DNA of 64,000 nucleotides, from NCBI RefSeq assembly GCF_963676685.1, contig NC_092345.1:74761960-74825959 (forward strand), read 5' to 3'. Both the position numbers and the translations under genes were made by a program. Below are positions 14,201 to 26,200 of the stretch, piece by piece. Origin of the DNA: Mytilus edulis (taxonomy: Eukaryota > Mollusca > Bivalvia > Mytilida > Mytilidae). The notes under the pieces are model-generated. The model did no database searches, had not been told where the DNA came from, and saw only the letters and a list, made by a program, of their open reading frames with translations. How positions within the stretch are numbered: the first letter of the stretch is position 1; the number at the start of each line of letters is the position of its first letter.

Positions 14201-17200
14201 CTTTGCCTGGGATAAGAAAATCCTTAGTTTTTCGTAAAATTCAATGTTTTGTAAACAGGAAATTTATAAAAATGACCACATTATTGATATTCATGTCAAC
14301 ACCGAAATGTTGACTACTGGGCTGGTGATACCCTCGGGGACGAAACGTCCATCAGCAGTGGCATCGACCCAGTGGTGTAAATAGTTATCAAAGGTACCAG
14401 GATTATAATTTAGTACGCCAGACGCGCGTTTCGTCTACATAAGACTCATCAGTGAAGCTCATATCAAAATATTTATAAAGCCAAACAAGTTCAAAGTTGA
14501 AGAGCATTGAGGATCCAAAATTCCAAAAAGTTGTGCCAAATACGGCTAAGGTAATCTATGCCTGGGATAAGAAAATCCTTAGTTTTTCGTAAAATTCAAT
14601 GTTTTGTAAACAGGAAATTTATAAAAATGACCACATTATTGATATTCATGTCAACACCGAAATGTTGACTACTGGGCTGGTGATACCCTCGGGGACGAAA
14701 CGTCCACAAGCAGTGGCATCGACCCAGTGGTGTAAATAGTTATCAAAGGTACCAGGATTATAATTTAGTACGCCAGACGCGCGTTTCGTCTACATAAGAC
14801 TCATCAGTGACGCTCATATCAAACTCTGTTCTGTAGCTAATGTTGTTATCTGTTTCAAACTCTGTTCTGTAGCTAATGTTGTTATCTGTTTCAAACTCTG
14901 TTCTGTAGCTGATGTTGTTATCTGTTTCAAACTCTGTTCTGTAGCTATTGTTGTTATCTGTTTCAAACTCTGTTCTGTAGCTGATGTTGTTATCTGTTTC
15001 AAACTCTGTTTAGCAGCTATTGTTGTTATCTGTTTCAAACTCTGTTCTGTAGCTGATGTTGGTATCTGTTTCAAACTCTGTTCTGCAGCTATTGTTGATA
15101 TTTGTTTCAAACTCTGTTCTGCAGCTATTGTTGCTATCTGTTTCAAACTCTGTTATGCAGCTATTGTTCTTATCTGTTTCAAACTCTGTTCTGCAGCTAT
15201 TGTTGTTATCTGTTTCAAACTCTGTTCTGCAGCTATTGTTGTTATCTGTTTCAAACTCTGGTCAGCAGCTATTGTTGTTACCTGTTTCAAACTCTGTTCT
15301 GCAGCTATTGTTGTTATATGTTTCAAACCCTGGTCAGCAACTATTGTTATCTGTTTCAAACTCTGTTCTGCAGCTATTGTTGTTACCTGTTTCAAACTCT
15401 GTTTTGCAGCTATTGTTGTTATCTGTTTCAAACTCTGTTCTGCAGCTATTGTTGTCAGCAACTATTGTTGTTATCTGTTTCAAACTCTGTTCTGCAGCTA
15501 TTGTTGTTACCTGTTTCAAACTTTGTTCTGCAGCTATTGTTGTTATCTGTTTCAAACTCTGTTCTGCAGCTATTGTTGTTATCTGTTTCGAACTCTGGTC
15601 AGCAGCTATTGTTGTTACCTGTTTCAAACTGTGTTCTGCAGCTATTGTTGTTATCTGTTTCAAATTCTGGTCAGCAGCTATTGTTATTACCTGTTTCAAA
15701 CTCTGTTCTGCAATTATTGTTGTTATCTGTTTCAAGCTCTGGTCAGTGGCTATTGTTGTTATCTGTTTCAAACTCTGTTCTTCAGCTATTGTTGTAATCT
15801 GTTTCAAACTCTGTTCTGCAGCTATTGTTGTTATCTGTTTCAAACTCTGTTTTGCAGCTATTGTTGTTATCTGTTTCAAGCACTGTTCAACTGCTATTGT
15901 TGTTATCTGTTTCAAACTCTGGTCAGTAGCTATTGTTGTTATCTGTTTCAAACTCTGTTCTTCAGCTATTGTTGTTACCTGTTTCAAACTCTGTTTTGCA
16001 GCTATTGCTGTTATCTGTTTCAAACTCTTGTCAGCAGCTATTGTTGTTATATGTTTCAAACTCTGGTCAGTAGCTATTGTTGTTATCTGTTTCAAACTCT
16101 GTTCTTCAGCTATTGTTGTTACCTGTTTCAAACTCTGTTTTGCAGCTATTGCTGTTATCTGTTTCAAACTCTTGTCAGCAGCTAGTGTTGCTATCTGTTT
16201 CAAACTCTGTTATGCAGCTATTGTTCTTATCTGTTTCAAACTCTGTTCTGCAGCTATTGTTGTTATCTGTTTCAAACTCTGTTCTGCAGCTATTGTTGTT
16301 ATCTGTTTCAAACTCTGGTCAGCAGCTATTGTTGTTACCTGTTTCAAACTCTGTTCTGCAGCTATTGTTGTTATATGTTTCAAACCCTGGTCAGCAACTA
16401 TTGTTATCTGTTTCAAACTCTGTTCTGCAGCTATTGTTGTTACCTGTTTCAAACTCTGTTTTGCAGCTATTGTTGTTATCTGTTTCAAACTCTGTTCTGC
16501 AGCTATTGTTGTCAGCAACTATTGTTGTTATCTGTTTCAAACTCTGTTCTGCAGCTATTGTTGTTACCTGTTTCAAACTCTGTTCTGCAGCTATTGTTGT
16601 TATCTGTTTCAAACTCTGTTCTGCAGCTATTGTTGTTATCTGTTTCGAACTCTGGTCAGCAGCTATTGTTGTTACCTGTTTCAAACTGTGTTCTGCAGCT
16701 ATTGTTGTTATCTGTTTCAAATTCTGGTCAGCAGCTATTGTTATTACCTGTTTCAAACTCTGTTCTGCAATTATTGTTGTTATCTGTTTCAAGCTCTGGT
16801 CAGTGGCTATTGTTGTTATCTGTTTCAAACTCTGTTCTTCAGCTATTGTTGTAATCTGTTTCAAACTCTGTTCTGCAGCTATTGTTGTTATCTGTTTCAA
16901 ACTCTGTTTTGCAGCTATTGTTGTTATCTGTTTCAAGCACTGTTCAACTGCTATTGTTGTTATCTGTTTCAAACTCTGGTCAGTAGCTATTGTTGTTATC
17001 TGTTTCAAACTCTGTTCTTCAGCTATTGTTGTTACCTGTTTCAAACTCTGTTTTGCAGCTATTGCTGTTATCTGTTTCAAACTCTTGTCAGCAGCTATTG
17101 TTGTTATATGTTTCAAACTCTGGTCAGTAGCTATTGTTGTTATCTGTTTAAAACCCTGGCCAGCAGCTATTGTTGTTATCTGTTTCAAACTCTGGTCATC

Positions 17201-20200
17201 AGCTATTGTTGTTACCTGTTTCAAACTCTGGTCAGCAGCTATTGTTGTTATCTGTTTCAAACTCTGGTCAGTAGCTATTGTTCTTATCTGTTTCAAACAT
17301 GGTTAATACAAAGATGTTTTACATATTTCTGTTTGTGCATCAATTGTTAAGCTGGTTATGAAATTTGAATAACATACATGTTTTATGTTTTAAATAGAGT
17401 ATGCTCGTCTTACATTGGAAGGGTTGGTGACTCTAACCAGAGTATAGTACTGTCGACTACAGGGAACTGTGTGACAGTGAGTAATACCAACGTACCTTGT
17501 ACATATCACAATATATATTAAGGAATATTGCAATTCTTTTGTGAATTACATTCAGTAAGACATGTGTAATCATTTTTTAAGACATTTACAATGAGACATC
17601 TCTCTAGTTTTATAGACTCTCTACTCTAAACTGACAACATTTTTTTGTATCATAGCACACAAACATACGTACATTCGTGTTTATCATGCATTGAATCACC
17701 ACAAGGAAATAGAATGAAAAAATGATTTATGAATGGATTTGGAATGAATTTGACTTATTGTTCCAATGTTTGCGACGCTGAAAAACACTTTCTTTTTATT
17801 TTCTTAATAGAAATTTTAATGACAAGTATAATGTAAACTAAGCTGTCATATTTATGTGATCAATATAGAAACAACATTTATTTAAATGATTATCTTATAT
17901 TTTATTCATATGATACTTCAAGAAAATATAGCCTATTGAATCTTTTGCTCCATGCACTTACCATAAGTCGCGCTATAGGAGAATAAACATGCAATTGTGA
18001 TTCAGTTGAGAGACAGTTTAATTTTGTATGGTCATTATACCATGGAATCATTGCAATCAAGCTATTCTAGCTATTGATTAAATAAAGTGTGGTTCATCAA
18101 AATCTGTATAACATATATATTTATTACCTATTTTATTGTTGCAAATTACAATATTATGATAATCTTTTAATAAAAAGCGATTCCTATCCACATGTAAACA
18201 TAAAACTAAAGGATGTGGTATGATTCCTATTTACGTGTAAACATAAATGAGAGGATGTGATATGATTCCTATTTACGTGTAAAAATAAATGAGAGAATGT
18301 GGTATGATTCCTATCCACATGTAAACATAAAACTAAAGGATGTGGTATGAAACCTATTTACGTGAAAACATAAATGAGAGGATGTGATATGATTCCTATT
18401 TACGTGTAAAAATAAATGAGAGGATGTGATATGATTCCTATTTACAAGTAAAAATAAATGAGAGGATGTGATATGATTCCTATCCACATGTAAACATAAA
18501 ACTAAAGGATGTGGTATGATTCCTATTTACAAGTAAAAATAAATGAAAGGATGTGATATGATTCCTATTTACAAGTAAAAATAAATGAGAGGATGTGGTA
18601 TGATTCCTATTTACATGTAAAAATAAATGAGAGGATGTGATATGATTCCTATTTACAAGTAAAAATAAATGAGAGGATGTGGTATGATTCCTATTTACAA
18701 GTAAAAATAAATGAGAGGATGTGATATGATTCCTATTTACAAGTAAAAATAAATGAGAGGATGTGGTATGATTCCTATTTACAAGTAAAAATAAATGAGA
18801 GGATGTGGTATGATTCCTATTTACAAGTAAAAATAAATGAGAGGATGTGGTATGATTCCTATTTACAAGTAAAAATAAATGAGAGGATGTGGTATGATTC
18901 CTATTTACAAGTAAAAATAAATGAGAGGATGTGATATGATTCCTATTTACAAGTAAACATAAAACTAAAGGATGTGGTATGATTCCTATTTACAAGTAAA
19001 AATAAATGAAAGGATGTGATATGATTCCTATTTACAAGTAAAAATAAATGAGAGGATGTGATATGATTCCTATTTACAAGTAAAAATAAATGAGAGGATG
19101 TGATATGATTCCTATCCACATGTAAACATAAAACTAAAGGATGTGGTATGATTCCTATTTACAAGTAAAAATAAATGAAAGGATGTGATATGATTCCTAT
19201 TTACAAGTAAAAATAAATGAGAGGATGTGGTATGATTCCTATTTACATGTAAAAATAAATGAGAGGATGTGATATGATTCCTATTTACAAGTAAAAATAA
19301 ATGAGAGGATGTGGTATGATTCCTATTTACAAGTAAAAATAAATGAGAGGATGTGATATGATTCCTATTTACAAGTAAAAATAAATGAGAGGATGTGGTA
19401 TGATTCCTATTTACAAGTAAAAATAAATGAGAGGATGTGGTATGATTCCTATTTACAAGTAAAAATAAATGAGAGGATGTGGTATGATTCCTATTTACAA
19501 GTAAAAATAAATGAGAGGATGTGGTATGATTCCTATTTACAAGTAAAAATAAATGAGAGGATGTGATATGATTCCTATTTACAAGTAAAAATAAATGAGA
19601 GGATGTGGTATGATTCCTATTTACGTGTAAAAATAAATGAGAGGATGTGGTATGATTCCTATTTACGTGTAAAAATAAATGAGAGGATGTGGTATGATTC
19701 CTATTTACATGTAAAAATAAAATTAGAGAATGTGGTATGATTTTTATTTACGTGTAAACATAAAAAAAAAGAGGATGTGGTATGATTCCTATTTACGTCT
19801 AAAAATGAAAAAGAAGATCTGGCATGATTGTTATCGACATGCAAACATAAAATAAGGGATGTGGTATGAAAGGTCAAATGATGAATTTCAAAATAATTTA
19901 CAAATATCACTCCTAAGACCTTCAACAATGAGCAAAACTCATACTTCAGAGGTATAAAAGATTCCGAATAAAGAAATGTAAAACAATTCAAACAAGACAA
20001 ATGAGATAACAAATGGCCTGAGTTATGTACAATACAAAAAATGTTAGTTCCTCTCTGTCTTTGTTATAAAAAGAAATCAAGTAAATCAATAACATAATCA
20101 TATTTTAAACAATACCATGAAAAGTCGTACTTATGTTACATTATTCTTAATCTCTAATTCACTGACTGGCTTTCCTAATCATACAAACAATATATATTCT

Positions 20201-23200
20201 GTGTTGATATTGTGTTTTTTTTTCTTGTTTTAGCGTCGTACTATTATACACGAAATGTTACATGCCCTTGGTGCAAAGCATGAAATGAGTCGACCTGATA
20301 GAGATAACTATGTACAAATCATGTGGGACAGATTATCGATGGGTGCAAATAACTTTGTAAAATCAAAAGTGTCAACTTTTTATCCCTATGACCTGTCTTC
20401 AAGTTTACAGTACGCTACAAGAGTATGTATCAATTCAGTAAATAAAAAAAACTCAAATTTGTTTGGAAGAAAACCTCATCTCAGCTCAACTGAACTCGAA
20501 ATAATTTATTTCTTACGCTTCGAGCTAAGATTACGCAGTTAAGATATCGTCTTTAAGATGTTGGAAATGATATACTTTATAAGCTTTGCGCTTAGGATTA
20601 GGGCAATTAATTAATTTACAATATGCAAACATGATTGTTGAATGTCTTGTAATAAGCACCTAAGTATAATACAAGGAGATGTGGTATGATTGCCAATGAG
20701 ACAACTTTCCAACAAAAGTTGAATGAAGTGTATGTAAGCACGTGCGGCCTTCAACAATTAGAAAAACCAATACCGTATGGTCGGCTATAAAAGGCCCAAA
20801 CATGATAATATATGAAACAATTCAGTCGAAAAAAAACTATGATTTACAAGTAAAAATCAATTTACGATTACCAAACATGATAGACATGAACTACACGGTT
20901 CTGACTTAGGACAGGTTCATATAGAATATATGAACTAGTTTACTGGTGCCAAACACTTCCAATAACCTTGGACAGTTGTGTAACAGTACAACATAAGAAC
21001 AAACTATAAAATTCAGGAAAGGACTAAACTCATCAAATCGATAAAAAGCAGAAAACATCTAACAAAAGCCGGACCGGACATGATAGCGTATCTATACATT
21101 CCACAATAAAAAAAAATCTTAGTAAACATCTGAGAGTACGCACAGTTACTGAAGGTTAATTAAAAGCAAATAACAACTAATAAAAAATCATGTATCTAAA
21201 ACAAAACTTAGTCGATTATTGTGTTGTGTCAAATTAACGAGTGCATTTCTAGTCCAACGCAAGAGAAACTAACGGAATTCTAGTGCAATCTGTATGTAAA
21301 ACATTTTTCATTGGCTTAGTTGTTTTGACTGTTATAACTTACAAAATAATCTTAAAACTATAAAACTAAATAATATCAATATTTATAATTACTCTGCTTA
21401 AAAGAAAGTTATTACAAAACCGACAAAGATTTTTATTTTGAACTTGGATCAATCGATTTCAAATATGAATTATATAAAATTGAGAATGGAAGTGGGGAAG
21501 GTGTCAAAGACACCACAACTCGACCAAAGAGCAGACAACAGTCAAAGGCCACCAATGGGTCTCCAACACAGCGAAGAAAATCCCGCACCCGGAGGCGGAT
21601 TTCAGCTGGCCACTTAAACAAAAATGCGTACTCAACTCCAAAACGTATAAATGAACTTAAATTAAAAATAATACTAGACTAACAAAGGCTAGAGTCTCCA
21701 GACTTGGGACAGGCGCATACATGCGGCGGGGTTAAACATGCTTTGTGAGATCTCAAACCTCCCCCTATACCTAAAGCCAATGAAGAAAAATTTTACTGGT
21801 TATCGTTGCGGTACATTGTATCCATTTCATTATAATGTTTCAGAGTTTTACTAACAACGGAATGAAAACCACTGTGGTTGAAGACGGGCGTCTGGAGTTT
21901 CTTGCAAGTCTCGGTAATGATCTTATGTATTATGACATAGCTGAAGTAAACAGTGTCTATAAATGTGCAGGTGAGCTATATATTTTTGTTACAAAGTCAC
22001 TGGTGGTAAGCGGATGGTCGTAACGTAAAGTTACGACCATCCGAAAATGGGAGACAACTCTAGGGATAAGTTTTTCTGCACGAGTTGTCTCCCATTTTCG
22101 GATGGTCGTAACTTTACGTTACGACCACCCGCTTACCACCAGTGAAAGTAGATCTTGCTCAATTGTAAATATTTTTTATAGTACATGTTCAAAGCTTCAA
22201 AGTTGCATTTCTGTAAATATTGACAATGCAATTTCCCATAGCAACTCCTTTTACGGCTAAAACTGTACCACTTTTATTATGAAGTTTTGAAAAAAAATCT
22301 TATCCTAGAATTGAAAGTTCATATGCAGTACAATTTTTTTCAAAGGTCAAAATATAGGGTTGTGCGGCATATTTTCAACGGTTATATGCCCTGAACTTTT
22401 CAGAGTTTAAACTAACACTAATTTTCTCAAATACCTCTACCTCGAATGAAAGGTTACCACAGATTTCAATATAAACAATATGCACATGTATATTTACTGG
22501 TAACATTCCCAAGTTATGTTTCTATGAGATGGAACACAGAGAGCATACCTGGGGACCAGTATGTAAACAAAATTAATTTTCTATAAATATTCTAAATCTC
22601 CCCAAAAGAGGCGTGGTTTGAGAAGCAGCTGTATGTTCAAAGTGCAACCTCAAAAGTGTGCTAAGGTAATTTATTTTCTGCTCTGAATTGTTCTTGTCTA
22701 CGATATTCTTGATACATTAATGTTATCATTGTTGATGAAGATAAAACATATATTTTGTAACAGTTTTTCGGAACAGTTGGGCTGATGTTTAGACGAATTA
22801 TATAATTATATATATGCCGAAGTCAGAAATCAAAACACAAATCTTACAACGGAATTAAATCTAATGAAGTCATACGTTGTACATTTAGAAACTAGACTTG
22901 ATTGTCAACAAAGTCAAATAGCAAACCTGGTTGAACAAAGCATGAGGGAAAATTTTATAGTAATAGGGGTTCATGACCGTAAAGACGAAAATGTAAAAGC
23001 GGAATTAAAATTGATTTTCAGAAATGTTTTGAAAATAACAGTAAACATTAAAATTGACTAAGCCCATAGAATAGGGACCCAGACAAATCAAAACAGCACC
23101 CGTCCTATAGTTGTTGAATTCCATGACTACAATGACCGGGAGCATGTCATAAACACTGCACGAACAATAGGCAAACAAAACAAAGACTCACTAAATGGCA

Positions 23201-26200
23201 TATACATAACTTCACAATTTCCGGACGATATGCGTGAAAACAGAAAAAGACTGGTACAAAAACAAAAAGAGTATAAAGAAATAGATGTAGAAACTAAAAT
23301 TAAAGGAAGCAGTCTATTCTTCAGTAAAAGTGGATCCAAATATGTTGAAAAAGTGTCAACTCCAAAATCATTGGCTATTTTTGATACTAGCAAATCTAAA
23401 TTTGGCCTATTTGAACAAACTAGTTCTAATGAAGTTAATGGCAATTGTCACACGTATTGTGTCACAGCTGCTGTCACCACCACATACTCAGAAGTTCGTG
23501 AAGCTGCCCGACAAATAATGCAGGGCCGAGTATCAGCATGCACTTACAACACATTGGTATATCGGTTTACAGACAAAGACGGACATACACACGACGGGTA
23601 CGATGATGACAGAAACTACGGAATTGGATCAAGGATACTTGACTATTTAAAAGACATAGATGCACCTAACATAACTATTATTTCCTCACGTACACCGGCA
23701 TCTGGTACAGCAAAGATAGGTTCAAGGAAAAACAATATTATCTTGGAGGGAGTAAAGTCGGTTCTCCGCAAAATGTAAAAAATAAAACTTTATATCAATT
23801 TACTGTTGTTTGAACTCATCTTGATCATGTTGATAGACAATTAAAAAAAACGACAAGACGAAATTCAGAAAATTCTCTCTTGTACATATTAAGATAAGAT
23901 ATAAATAATCTTTTGGTTGAATTAGACACTGTTAAAGAAGATTTAGAGCAAATAGTAAATAATCAAACAAGGGGGGCTATTATACGATCATACGCCGAGC
24001 ACTGTGAAGGCAATGAAAGAAATTCAAAATATTTCTTATCATTAGAAAAACGCAATTATAAAAATAAATGTATAAACAAATTAGTTGTAAACGACATTGA
24101 AATTGTGTCACAAGAAAAAATTCTAAACGAAGAGAGACATTTCTATGAAAATTTGTACGCATCTAAAGAAGACCCTGATAAATATTCGGGTGATTCTAAT
24201 TTTTTTACTTAAATTTTATTCCTAAGCTTACAGATCTGGAAAAGGATATATGCGATGCAGATATTTCAGAATCTGAGTGCTTTAAAGTTTTAAAAACATT
24301 TAAAAATAATAAAAGCCCTGGTACAGACGGGCTTACTGCTGAGTTTTACAAATTTTTCTGGATTGATATAAAAAAATATGTGTTATAAAGCTGTGAATAT
24401 TCCTTTGAAACCGGAACCCTCTCAATAGACCAAAGACGGGGTATTCTTATTCTTATTCCAAAGAAAGATAAAGATAGAACACTCTTGTTGAACTGGCGTC
24501 CCCTGTCTATCTTAAATTTTGATTATAAATTATTAGCCAAAGTTATTGCGGAAAGAATGAAATTATTTCTTCCAAAGCTTATAGATCCGGACCAAACGGG
24601 ATATGTGGCTGGTAGATACATTGATGAAAATCTGCGACTCATTGCTGATGTTATATTGTTAACTACTTTAAAGAATTATCCAGGGCTTATATTACTGGTC
24701 GATTTCGAAAAGGCGTTTGATACGCTAGAATGGAAATTTATTCAAAAAGCATTGGTTTGTTTTAATTTTGGTAGCAAATGGGTCTTAACTTTATACTCAA
24801 ATATATCTAGTCTTGTCGTTAATAATGGATTTAGTTCTAGTCCATTCACAATTGAGAGAGGTGTTCGACAAGGGTGTCCTTTGTCTCATTTTTTATCTAT
24901 TTTGGCCGTTGAACTGCTGGCAATAAGTATTCGTAAGAACAATCAGATATCTGGTATAAAAATTGGGGATACTGAAATCTAAATTTCACAGTTGGCTGAT
25001 GATACCACTTGTTTTTTAAAAGATGTATTCTCAGCGCAAATTTTATTAGATTCCTTTAACGATTTTGAGAAGTGTTCAGGATTAAAAGTAAATTTTTCTA
25101 AAACCGAAGCAACATGGATTGGAGGAAATAAGTTTAACAAAGAAGTTTCACTGCCTATTAAATAGACAGATGGTTTTAAAACCTTAGGTTCAAAATTTAA
25201 TGCTTGTGAAGAAATGGTTTGTTCTAGTTTAGATACATGCATAGAAAAAATGGAATCAATAATTAAACTATGGAGGATCAGAAACCTTTCCTTGATCTGA
25301 AAAATTGTAATTCTTAAATCACTTGCAATATCGAAGCTTGTTTATGTCATTTTATCTACACATGTACCAAGATCTTATGTTATTAAAATACAACGTGATA
25401 TTAATAGGTTTTTATGGAAAGTTAAATCGGAAGTTATTCAGAACATGACTCCAAATGGAAACATGTTTCCAAAGCATTTTTCTCCCTTTTTGATTTAGAG
25501 AACTTGTTTATGAGCAGATGTGAATTTGAGTTTTTGAATTTGAAAGCACCTCTTTTTTATATAGAAGTGCTATCTGCTTGGAAACGTTTCAAGGGTATTT
25601 TCATCCCGTTAAATGCATTTCATGTTAGAAAAGAATTTATTTGGTTCAATCCGTTTATCAAAATTGATCAAAAGAGTATTTTTTACAGATCTTGGTACAT
25701 GAAAGGCATAAGGTTCATCAATGATATTGTAGATGAAAAAGACGATTTTTTTGTTTCATGACGCTATGAACAAAAAATATAACCTGAATGTCACTTTTGT
25801 AGACATTCTATCTATTAAGCTTGCTATACCACGTGTTTGGAAAGATGTTTTATTACAACAACACATGTCACCTAAGAGCAACTCATTTTGGATTCGTTTT
25901 TGAGCATGAGAATAAAAAATGCCTATTAGTAAATTATTTGCTAAAGATGTATATTCACTTTTTATCGATCGGGGAAGTGTTTCTCCTATTTCACAACAAA
26001 GATGGGAAGAAAGTTTTATTATAGAAATTAGTGACGAACAATGGAAAAATATTTATTCATTAGCTTTCAAATGTACTATAGAACGCAAACTACAAGCTTT
26101 TCAATATAAATTACTACACAGAGTAGTCTCACATAATTATCTTCTTGAAAAAAATAAACTTTCCTTAACTAATGAATATGCCCATTGTAAAGAAATAGAA

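Larger units (their letters stand above)
13317..14819 (-). repeat. Tandem retrozyme array (355-bp monomers)
   Basis: Four full monomers of exactly 355 bp (starts 13317, 13672, 14027, 14382) plus a partial fifth from 14737. They are nearly identical, so the array is young. Each monomer has one type I hammerhead ribozyme on the - strand. Retrozymes are nonautonomous retroelements that spread as small circular RNAs made by ribozyme self-cleavage and are known from bivalves. The array lies inside the 36-bp minisatellite, whose units flank it on both sides. Several monomers differ by single bases, including one change inside a ribozyme. Confidence 0.85.

Noticed and set aside
12815-17304. CRISPR-like array
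   Set aside because: The regular 36-bp spacing looks similar at first, but the repeats are directly adjacent with no unique spacers, and the DNA is eukaryotic.
15056-17350. A 764-codon open frame and several others over the 36-bp repeat
   Set aside because: The period is a multiple of three and the unit has no stop, so frames stay open on both strands. It lies wholly inside intron 7, between astacin exons that join perfectly without it.
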